Source: Kiritimatiellia bacterium (GTDB taxonomy: Bacteria > Verrucomicrobiota > Kiritimatiellia > RFP12 > UBA1067). Taken from it: 40,434 bases of DNA. Within the stretch, counting starts at the first letter, position 1, and every line of letters begins with the position of its first letter. This document shows, one piece after another, positions 34,656 through 40,434 of this stretch. The stretch spans positions 1-40,434 of the forward strand of contig JAGCVN010000127.1 in NCBI GenBank assembly GCA_017962315.1, written 5' to 3'. A model generated the notes under the pieces. It did no database searches. It worked only from the letters and a program-made list of their open reading frames with translations, and was not told the origin of the DNA. The translations under genes were made by a program, and so were the position numbers.

Positions 34656-34747
34656 GGTTCACCTATCAAAGAAAAAAACGATTAGGTGAACCAAATCCTC
34701 CCTTGCAAATGGTTCACCTATCCAAGTTTTTCACGATTAGGTGAACC
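34656..34747. repeat. two tandem copies of an inverted repeat (GGTTCACCTA ... TAGGTGAACC)
   Basis: Copy 1: arms at 34656-34665 and 34683-34692. Copy 2: arms at 34711-34720 and 34738-34747. The arms are perfect 10-mers in both; the 17-base centres are similar and both end in CGAT (TCAAAG...CGAT and TCCAAG...CGAT). The copies start 55 bp apart and lie just upstream of the paralogue B promoter and downstream of paralogue C. They may be operators, a REP/BIME-type element or terminators with A/T-rich loops. Confidence 0.65.
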
Positions 34748-34771
34748 AACGCACGCAGCATCTTGCCCACT

Positions 34772-34809
34772 ATTGGGGTGGCGGGCATTTATTGGGGTGG
34801 CGGGCATTT
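34772..34809. repeat. exact 19-bp tandem duplication
   Basis: ATTGGGGTGGCGGGCATTT occurs twice in direct succession (34772-34790 and 34791-34809). The second copy runs into the hairpin pair at 34800-34845. Confidence 0.75.
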
Positions 34810-34845
34810 TGCCCGCAACTGGGACAACGGGCGTCTCGCCCGTTG
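34800..34845 (-). terminator. double hairpin after surface paralogue C
   Basis: CAACGGGCG-TCT-CGCCCGTTG (34825-34845), a perfect 9-bp stem, lies one base past the stop of paralogue C, followed by GCGGGC-ATTTT-GCCCGC (34800-34816). No T-run follows on the minus strand. The first hairpin and the linker GCCCGCAACTGGGA recur at the same place behind the pseudogene at 37550. Confidence 0.55.
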
Positions 34846-34846
34846 A

Positions 34847-37360
34847 CTACCTGACGATGATAACAGTGCTCTTACGCATGAGTTTGAGGACAATGTTGCC
34901 ATCGTTGTTGACCGAGACGCCCTTCGCCCACTCCGGCGCGCCAGCGGCGAGCGCGACGTCCTTGCCCGCGAACGCGCCGCCCTGCGTCAGCACGGTCGCA
35001 CTGCCTCCTGGCTTCACGCCATCCGCGGCGGAGACCTTCACCGCGATCGTCCCGCTCGCCGTCACGGTCTTGTCCGTCACGTCGAGAACCGGAGCTGTCG
35101 CATTGTCCGTGTAGTTGAACGCAAGCGTCGTCCCCTCCGCGAGCGACAGGTTGCCGCCGAGCGTGACCGTGCCAGACTGCGCCAGCTTCAAGGTCGATGT
35201 TCCCTGCAGCGTCACCGCGCCCTTCCCGGGCCTCGCGCTCGGCATGACGGACACCGTTGCGGAATCCTGCACCGTCAGCCCACCGGCAAAGATGTTGCCG
35301 TCTGACGTGTTGGCGAACACGAACCCGCCGCAGCCTTTGACGTTGACCTTGAACGCATTGGCGCTGTTCGCGTTTTCCGCCGCAATGGGCGCCTCGCAGG
35401 TTATCGTGCGACCGACGGACGGATCGTAGTAGTCGGAAGTGTCGAATGTGAGAGTGGATGTGGTCGTGCTGTTGTGCTTGTAGATCGCAGGATTGGCGGT
35501 GTCGGTGTGGCCGTAATCTTCGTAACGCATCGTCCAGTCGGCACTTGAACCAATCTCCATCGATCCCGAGTTGTACACCCTTATGTAGCCTACCCCGCGA
35601 ACAATGCCGCCGGAACCAATCACCGCCTTGATTCCCCCCGACGTATACGGCACGAAATACGCACCATTGGAGATCCTTATGCCTCCAACGACAAGAACGC
35701 CGTTTCCTCCATTCGCTAGGTAGTGCGTCGGGCGGTTATTACCTCCCTTGACCTGAAACTCTCCCTCGACGATGAACGTCCCGGAAAGGTTGTCCAGAAG
35801 CCGTTTTCCATCCTTATTGTTATGATCGATTTTGGCGCTTTTGACGACCGCCTTGCCGCCGGCATCTACATTGAAGTCGGCATTGTGCTTGTAGAAGCAT
35901 CCGTTCGGCAGACGGTATTCGCCGTCGCTCTTCACCGTCGTGTTGGCGATTTCCGTATGGTCGCCGGAAACGGTGAGCGTGTACAGACCGTGGATGTTGG
36001 TGGCGCGCGCGAGTTTCACGCCCGTTGCACCGCCGCTGAACTTGACCGCGCCGGGATTCTGCACAACGTCGATGTTCGTCGCGAAACTGACTGGAGTCGC
36101 CAATTCCATGGTGCTTGCGGAATTGTTCTCCACTTTGGACACGCCAGAAAACGCGCCGTCGCCACCGATCGACACCGAGGCGCAATACCGTTGAAACACG
36201 ATGGACGACGGCGAGAGCGTCACCCCCTCGGGAACGGTCAGCGAGGCGGGCGTCGTGCAGAAGAACACGGCGGGAATGCCGTTGGGGACGGCCCCGCCCG
36301 TCCAGTTGGCGCCGACGCTCAAATCGCCGTCCGCCGGGCCGACATACCAGCCGGGGGCGTGCGCGGTGCAGGTGACGACGATGGACTTGCCGTCGGCGCC
36401 GAACGCCGCCGTGAACGTCGCCGCCGCCGGACACGCAACGCCGGAGAGGTCGAGATCGCTGAGGTCTTCCGCAGACGTCAGCACCGTGATGGGCGTATCG
36501 AGAGCCGGAATGCCGACAAGCTCGAGCCCGTGCGAAAGAATCGCTGCCGCGTTGTCGTGCGAGACGTCGAGCACGGTGCCGGGCATGACGGACGTCTTGC
36601 CGGTGTATTCCGCCGCGCCGACGAGCGCGACGCTGCCGCCGCCAGTCAAGAGGACGTTGCCGGCCTCGCCGGATTTGTCGTTGAGCGCCGCGTTGATCGT
36701 CAGGGTACCGCCGGCCGTGTCAAACGTCGCGCCGGCCGCTCCAACGTTCACCGTAAGGCTTGCGGCGACGGACGTCGCCTTCAGCGTTGCGCTGTCGAAG
36801 ACAAGCGTCCCGGATCCGGAAACGGCCCCCGTCTCGTATGAAACGAAGTGATTGCCGTCGCCAAGCCTTAGATGTCCGTCAACGGTTAGGTTTGATTTGT
36901 ACGTGCCCCTCTGGATGTGCAGACCGCCGCCCTTGATATTCAACAGATAACCCGGTTTGGAAATGCCGTGGGCATCGTCTTCCGTCGTGAATACGATTGG
37001 CTGGCTCTCGCTTCCTGCGCTGAAGTTCAACGCGCTGCCGAAGGTCCCGACGGTTCTGAAAGTGATGATTTTCGGATTCCAGCCAGACGCAAACTTGCTG
37101 CTGTTGAGTTTGTTCAACACCGACTCGTCGATGTTCCAGTAGTTACCGGTAGGCACGGAACTTGGAGTTGCCCACTTGGGGTTGCTCTGCGAACCTGAGT
37201 TGTAGCGCCAGTTGCTCGTGTCATCCCAGTAGAATGGGGAAGAACCGCCGCCGTACCATGCCACGTAAGCCGCGTGCGCGGACTGCGCGAACGCAAACGC
37301 GATTGCAAGAGCGCCGAACGCTGTCGTCTTGGCAGCGGATTTAGCCTTACCTGTTTTCAT
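34847..37360 (-). CDS. secreted beta-strand-repeat surface protein (paralogue C)
   Basis: A shorter member of the family, 837 aa. Residues 1-~30 are a Sec signal (MKTGKAKSAAKTTAFGALAIAFAFAQ, then SAHA cleavage). The mature start YVAWYGGGSSPFYWDDTSNW keeps the W...NW opening. Beta-repeat stretches include HIQRGTYKSNLTVDGHLRLG and GNVLLTGGGSVALVGAAEYTG. A module WYVGPADGDLSVGANW sits mid-protein. The last third mirrors paralogues A and B (CGGFVFANTSDGNIFAGGLTVQDSATVSV, then LAQSGTVTLGGNLSLAEG), closing with the C-terminal module ending in STVIIVR. ATG 37360 has AGGA four bases upstream; 12 further in-frame codons from 37396 lack support. A lone TATAAT lies ~90 bp upstream. No barrel or wall anchor is seen. 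Confidence 0.82.
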   Translation of the reverse strand: MKTGKAKSAAKTTAFGALAIAFAFAQSAHAAYVAWYGGGSSPFYWDDTSNWRYNSGSQSNPKWATPSSVPTGNYWNIDESVLNKLNSSKFASGWNPKIITFRTVGTFGSALNFSAGSESQPIVFTTEDDAHGISKPGYLLNIKGGGLHIQRGTYKSNLTVDGHLRLGDGNHFVSYETGAVSGSGTLVFDSATLKATSVAASLTVNVGAAGATFDTAGGTLTINAALNDKSGEAGNVLLTGGGSVALVGAAEYTGKTSVMPGTVLDVSHDNAAAILSHGLELVGIPALDTPITVLTSAEDLSDLDLSGVACPAAATFTAAFGADGKSIVVTCTAHAPGWYVGPADGDLSVGANWTGGAVPNGIPAVFFCTTPASLTVPEGVTLSPSSIVFQRYCASVSIGGDGAFSGVSKVENNSASTMELATPVSFATNIDVVQNPGAVKFSGGATGVKLARATNIHGLYTLTVSGDHTEIANTTVKSDGEYRLPNGCFYKHNADFNVDAGGKAVVKSAKIDHNNKDGKRLLDNLSGTFIVEGEFQVKGGNNRPTHYLANGGNGVLVVGGIRISNGAYFVPYTSGGIKAVIGSGGIVRGVGYIRVYNSGSMEIGSSADWTMRYEDYGHTDTANPAIYKHNSTTTSTLTFDTSDYYDPSVGRTITCEAPIAAENANSANAFKVNVKGCGGFVFANTSDGNIFAGGLTVQDSATVSVMPSARPGKGAVTLQGTSTLKLAQSGTVTLGGNLSLAEGTTLAFNYTDNATAPVLDVTDKTVTASGTIAVKVSAADGVKPGGSATVLTQGGAFAGKDVALAAGAPEWAKGVSVNNDGNIVLKLMRKSTVIIVR

Positions 37361-37387
37361 TTTTCCTATGCCTTGTTGTTGATCTTG

Positions 37388-37422
37388 CAAAATCATTGCT
37401 CCGGCCGGTCGAGGAACTCCGC
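37388..37422 (-). promoter_or_regulatory. shared leader element, copy in paralogue C 5' UTR
   Basis: On the minus strand: CGGAGTTCCTCGAC, then CGGCC, GGAGCAA and TGATTTT, the same blocks in the same order as 34509-34549. It sits about 30-60 bases before ATG 37360. Confidence 0.5.
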
Positions 37423-37451
37423 CGAGCCGCCCGTACGCCCCAACGCCGTAA

Positions 37452-37457
37452 ATTATA
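37452..37457 (-). promoter_or_regulatory. -10 element (TATAAT) before paralogue C
   Basis: A perfect TATAAT on the minus strand within TTTTTTGTATAATTT, 92 bases before ATG 37360. No good -35 is visible at 16-18 bases, so the promoter may be activator-dependent or use an extended -10. Confidence 0.5.
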
Positions 37458-37527
37458 CAAAAAATCCACGCCCTTGTGTAGGAGAAAATTAAAAATCAGA
37501 TTTCTGGCATTTTGCCCGCAACTGGGA

Positions 37528-37548
37528 CAACGGGCGTCCCGCCCGTTG
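37528..37548 (-). terminator. hairpin after the truncated surface gene
   Basis: CAACGGGCG-TCC-CGCCCGTTG, the same 9-bp stem as at 34825-34845, one base beyond the stop at 37550-37552, with the same GCCCGCAACTGGGA linker. The 3' flank was therefore copied together with the gene end. Confidence 0.55.
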
Positions 37549-37549
37549 C

Positions 37550-37757
37550 CTACCGGACGATTACGATGAAGCCGCTGGGGATTGCCTCAAAAACGATGTT
37601 GCCGTCGGCGTTCACGGAGACGCCCTTCGCACTTCTGCGCACCGGCGGCGAGCGTGACGTTCGCACCCGCGAACTTACCTCCGGCTGTCAACATGTTTGC
37701 GCCGCCCTTCACGTACCTGCCCTCCTCCGCCGAAACCTTCACCAAGACGTTCACTTG
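37550..37757 (-). pseudogene. C-terminal stub of a fourth surface paralogue, frameshifted
   Basis: Reading the minus strand from ~37757, one frame gives NVLVKVSAEEGRYVKGG, ANMLTAGGKFAGANVTLAAGA, and a second frame gives AKGVSVNADGNIVFEAIPSG, FIVIVR and stop. Together they are the shared C-terminal module. Compared with the intact copies (AGAPEWAKGVSV) two bases are missing at the APEW position, near 37632-37638. Everything upstream of this module is absent: the next gene's stop codon (37751-37753) lies within the breakpoint. It is closest to paralogue B at its end (EAIPSGF) and to A in its first half (GGKFAGANVTLA). Confidence 0.82.
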
Positions 37758-39994
37758 AGGAGCGCGGCAATCAGGTCGTCGTAGGACTCGACAACGACCG
37801 CGCCCTTCAGCAGTTCTGCGGCCTTGCGCTTCTCCGGCGTGTCGCATACGGCCACGACCCTGCCGCCGCGCGCGATGTAGGCGTTCATCGTCTTCGCTTC
37901 GTTGGCGTTCGTCTTGTCCGTGAGAACGACCGCGTCGAGATGCGGAAGATCCCCGCCGTTCTTTCCAGGCCACACGTGGAAGCGCCTGTCGCGCAGGAGC
38001 GTTCCGAACAGGAACTCTGCCGACGCCTTGTCCGACGAGCGGTACCTGATCGCAAGTGCGCCGCGCGTCCTGTTCAGGTAGGCCGGCGACGGCGCGACGC
38101 CCGTGAGGTACTTGATTCCGCTCCGCACGATGTCGTGGTTCGTCTCCTCGAATTCGGGATGCGGACACGAAATGAACACCTTCCCCTTGCCTGCACGGCC
38201 GCCCGCGAACGCGCCCTTGCCGAGCATGTCCTCCACGGGCTTGCCGCTCGTCGTGCTGATTTTCCGTCCGGCGTAGCTGCCGAGGATCTTGATGTCGGAA
38301 TCCGCCACCGGTTCGCCCGGCACGAGCGCGGGACCGCCCGCGTACACCACGGTGCGCGTCTTCCCGATGCCCTCAAGCGCCTTCTGTCCCTCTTCCGTGA
38401 ACTTCACCTTGATCGGTGCGGAGCCGCGGTAGTGCGCGGGGTCGTCGCCCTTGAACGGCGCGAGTCCGATGCGCGGACGGTTCGGAAGCGACTGCTGCAG
38501 CGCCATGAACGCACCGGCGCAGACGCCGTAGTACTTCCCGCCGTTCAACACGAAGCGCTTGAGCGCCTCCGCGCCCTTCTCGCCGAGCGCCTTGTACTGC
38601 GAGGTGCAGCCGCCGCCGGGCTGGATGATGAGGTCGATGGCGTCAAGCCCGCCGTTCACGTAGTCTGCCGGCGAGAGAAACTTCAGCTCGTACTCGGGCG
38701 CAAACGCGAGCATCCGTGCGATGATGATGTTGGAGTTGTTCGGGTCCTGGTAGATGCCGGCGCGGATGGGCTTCGCCACTTTCGTCGTGAACGGCGCGGG
38801 CGCGGGGACCGGTTCCGCCGCGAACGCGCACAATGCCGCACGCGCGGCCTCGCCGTCCGCCACGCACGTCACGCTGAGATCAAGTTTCGCCGCGGCCTCC
38901 GCCGCGTAGCCCCAGGCGAACACGCGTCCGCCGCGCGCGACGAACTCCTTCGCGCGCCCCGCGTTGTCACCGCCAAGGCTCTCTTTGAGCATGGCCGCCC
39001 CGATGCCGCCGGGCACGAGCACCGCGTCGACGTTCCGGAGCCCCCCGGACCCGACCTCCTTCTTGTTGAGCGGCACGACGTCGAACTCGCCGTCCGTGAC
39101 GAGCCGCTGGATGAGCTTCGCCGTCTCCACCCCGAACGAATCGTCGCACATGAAACCGACGACGAGCTGTCCGCGCCGACGCTGCGGATAGTCCCATGAA
39201 AGCTCACGACCCGTCACGTAGCGGAACGCGCCCTGCAGGATGTAGTGGTCGTCAACGTCGTGTTCGGGATGGACGGCGAGCACGAACAGGCGCCCCTTGC
39301 CATACGTCCCCGCGACCGCCGCCGCGCAGCCCGCCCGCGACGGACGTTCCTTCTCGCTCATCGAGTTGAGATCGCTGTCGTACGTCGCCACGACCTCGAT
39401 GGAGGCATCTTCAACTGGTTTTGACGGCAGGAGGACGGGCCCTTCCGAAAACCGTATGCTCGCCGTGCCCTTCTTGATGCCCGCGAGCGCCTGCGCCCGC
39501 TCGTTGAATGCGATCGACATGTCCGCCTTGCCGCCGGACGGGCCGAACTTGAACGGAATCAGGTTGAGCATGTCCGGATGGTGCTTCGCCGGTTCCATCA
39601 ACAGACAGCACCCCGCGCACGTGCCGATGTATCCGCCGCCGCGCCTGATGAAATCCTTGAGCTTCTCGCGGCCCTCCGCGCCAAGCGACTTCGCCTCGGT
39701 GACGGACGAGCCGCCGGGCATCACGAGGACGTCCATCGCGTCGAGCGCGCCCGCGCGCACCGCCTCGCCGTCAACTGGCGTCGCGACTGCGTCCTTCATG
39801 CGCGTCGTGATCTCAAGCCAGCGGAATACACCGATATTACGCGCCCCCCTGTCCACGAAGACCGCCACACGCAACGGTTTCTCGACCACCGCTCCGACGG
39901 TCTTCTCCGAAGACGGTCCCACGCATCCCGTAAAGGCGGTGAGCGCGGCGGCAAAAATGCCGACACCCTTCAGAAACATTCTTCTGCTTGTCAT
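37751..39994 (-). CDS. lipoprotein with two repeated glutamine-amidotransferase-like (BPL_N-like) units
   Basis: A 747-aa exported protein. The N-terminus TSRRMFLKG plus apolar stretch ends at a lipobox-like FTGC (Cys24), giving a Tat-like lipoprotein signal. Two class I amidotransferase-like domains are readable: domain 1 with VFVDRGARNIGVFRWLE, VLVMPGGSSVTEAKSLG and nucleophile region GTCAGCCLLM; domain 2 with GIYQDPNNSNIIIARML, LIIQPGGGCTSQYKALG and GVCAGAFMALQQS. Each is followed by a smaller Rossmann-like part lacking the Cys (VGFMCDDSFGVETAKLIQRL and IRYRSSDKASAEFLFGTLL). The domain type is that of the biotin-protein-ligase N-terminal family, whose role is unclear. AAGGA precedes ATG 39994. 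Its stop falls in the breakpoint of the surface pseudogene. Confidence 0.8.
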   Translation of the reverse strand: MTSRRMFLKGVGIFAAALTAFTGCVGPSSEKTVGAVVEKPLRVAVFVDRGARNIGVFRWLEITTRMKDAVATPVDGEAVRAGALDAMDVLVMPGGSSVTEAKSLGAEGREKLKDFIRRGGGYIGTCAGCCLLMEPAKHHPDMLNLIPFKFGPSGGKADMSIAFNERAQALAGIKKGTASIRFSEGPVLLPSKPVEDASIEVVATYDSDLNSMSEKERPSRAGCAAAVAGTYGKGRLFVLAVHPEHDVDDHYILQGAFRYVTGRELSWDYPQRRRGQLVVGFMCDDSFGVETAKLIQRLVTDGEFDVVPLNKKEVGSGGLRNVDAVLVPGGIGAAMLKESLGGDNAGRAKEFVARGGRVFAWGYAAEAAAKLDLSVTCVADGEAARAALCAFAAEPVPAPAPFTTKVAKPIRAGIYQDPNNSNIIIARMLAFAPEYELKFLSPADYVNGGLDAIDLIIQPGGGCTSQYKALGEKGAEALKRFVLNGGKYYGVCAGAFMALQQSLPNRPRIGLAPFKGDDPAHYRGSAPIKVKFTEEGQKALEGIGKTRTVVYAGGPALVPGEPVADSDIKILGSYAGRKISTTSGKPVEDMLGKGAFAGGRAGKGKVFISCPHPEFEETNHDIVRSGIKYLTGVAPSPAYLNRTRGALAIRYRSSDKASAEFLFGTLLRDRRFHVWPGKNGGDLPHLDAVVLTDKTNANEAKTMNAYIARGGRVVAVCDTPEKRKAAELLKGAVVVESYDDLIAALLK

Positions 39995-40031
39995 TTTTTC
40001 GGTCCTTTTTATCACTCTTGGTTTTGTAAAA

Positions 40032-40434
40032 TCACTTCGCGATGGCGGCACGCTTGGCGAAGAACGCGATGCCGAACTTCATGATGTCGGCGATGCCCTC
40101 CGCGACGAGCGACGCGGCGTAGTTCTTCTCGTCGATCTGGCGGCGCGCCTCGGCTGCAAGCGCGTCGAGGTCGTCGCTTTCGCCCTTCGCCGCCTTCACT
40201 TCGATCACCACGGCCGGGAATTCGCGGTGTTCCACACGCGGCTTCAGCATGATGTCGAAACGTCCGTAGCCCGATTCGCGGTTGGACGTGATCACGTACA
40301 CGTCGCGCATGAACGAGATCATCCCGAGGACAAGCCCGTGGTAGAAGCCCTCGGCGGATGCGTCGAAGTAACTTGCGGACTCCAGGAGGAACCGTTCCAC
40401 GTGCTCCCGAAAGGCGTCGGGATCGCGGCTGAAG
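40032..40434 (-). CDS. PD-(D/E)XK nuclease domain, C-terminal part of an AAA-ATPase-like protein
   Basis: The frame is open to the right edge, so the 5' part is outside; 133 residues are visible. SASYFDASAEGFYHGLVLGM is a signature of the widespread 'AAA-ATPase-like / PDDEXK nuclease' (DUF1703-type) proteins, in which an N-terminal ATPase is fused to this domain. The nuclease core reads SGYGRFDIML (catalytic Asp) and AVVIEVKAAK (E-x-K). The end, YAASLVAEGIADIMKFGIAF, is the family's usual close. The internal GTG at 40400 is not a start. These proteins are often present in many copies in gut bacteria; their function is not established. The gene lies 37 bp upstream of the lipoprotein gene. Confidence 0.82.
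   Translation of the reverse strand, partial: FSRDPDAFREHVERFLLESASYFDASAEGFYHGLVLGMISFMRDVYVITSNRESGYGRFDIMLKPRVEHREFPAVVIEVKAAKGESDDLDALAAEARRQIDEKNYAASLVAEGIADIMKFGIAFFAKRAAIAK

Noticed and set aside
34656-34747. CRISPR-like array from the two repeats.
   Set aside because: Only two copies, each an internal inverted repeat with similar, not unique, centres; no cas genes.
25316-37360. Calling the giant proteins type V autotransporters.
   Set aside because: They contain autotransporter-associated beta-strand repeats but lack the ~250-residue C-terminal barrel; the end is a ~60-residue soluble-looking module.
25316-37360. PEP-CTERM or LPXTG sorting signals.
   Set aside because: No PEP or LPXTG motif and no C-terminal membrane helix plus basic tail; only a 5-6-residue hydrophobic end.
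1-40434. Prophage, integrative element or insertion sequence.
   Set aside because: No integrase, transposase, phage structural gene or attachment repeat was seen; the single tRNA has no copied 3' end nearby.

Overview
The window is GC-rich, gene-dense bacterial DNA. The gene set points to a Gram-negative anaerobe of the PVC group, most likely a gut-type Kiritimatiellota/Verrucomicrobiota relative. Pointers are LL-diaminopimelate aminotransferase (dapL), an NfnAB-type bifurcating transhydrogenase, a HydG-like radical SAM protein, outer-membrane efflux and lipoproteins, and very large autotransporter-type beta-strand-repeat proteins without a barrel. The assignment is inference; no marker gene in the window proves it.

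Layout. 1-6723 (+): a truncated Pro/Tyr-rich protein, a TolC-family outer-membrane lipoprotein, a parvulin-like protein without signal peptide, an aminotransferase, a Tat-type aldo/keto reductase and dapL. 6779-9799 (-): a housekeeping operon rpoZ-smpB-tatA-acn behind a clear sigma70 promoter. 9979-13299 (+): one 1106-aa protein joining degenerate acyltransferase and dehydratase-like regions to an intact-looking phosphopantetheinyl transferase. 13306-14088: a decayed remnant of a type IIG/IIL restriction-methyltransferase, followed by a MacB-type ABC ATPase/permease pair, then tRNA-Arg(TCT) and an 820-bp repeat-bearing gap. 17181-20612 (-): nfnA-nfnB-murG. 20676-21704 (-): a mannonate dehydratase-like gene. 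22155-24887 (+): a HydG-like radical SAM enzyme with a rearranged C-terminal cysteine motif, followed by a PAS histidine kinase.

From 25316 to 37757 (-) lies a surface-protein island: three secreted beta-strand-repeat paralogues of about 1500, 1490 and 837 aa, plus a frameshifted C-terminal stub of a fourth. They share an internal W..G.(A/S)G.LS.G.NW module and a 60-65-residue C-terminal module ending in a hydrophobic-Arg/Lys tail. The middle paralogue has an eight-G homopolymer inside its signal-peptide codons that puts the strong ATG out of frame; one more G restores a complete signal peptide. This is the best candidate in the window for a phase-variable switch. Between paralogues are duplicated hairpins, tandem repeats and a shared leader element. 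The island is followed by a lipoprotein made of two internally repeated glutamine-amidotransferase-like units and the C-terminal part of an AAA-ATPase/PD-(D/E)XK protein cut by the right edge.

Most promoters found fit TTGnnn-17-TATACT/TAnAAT, so standard housekeeping sigma control is likely across the window.
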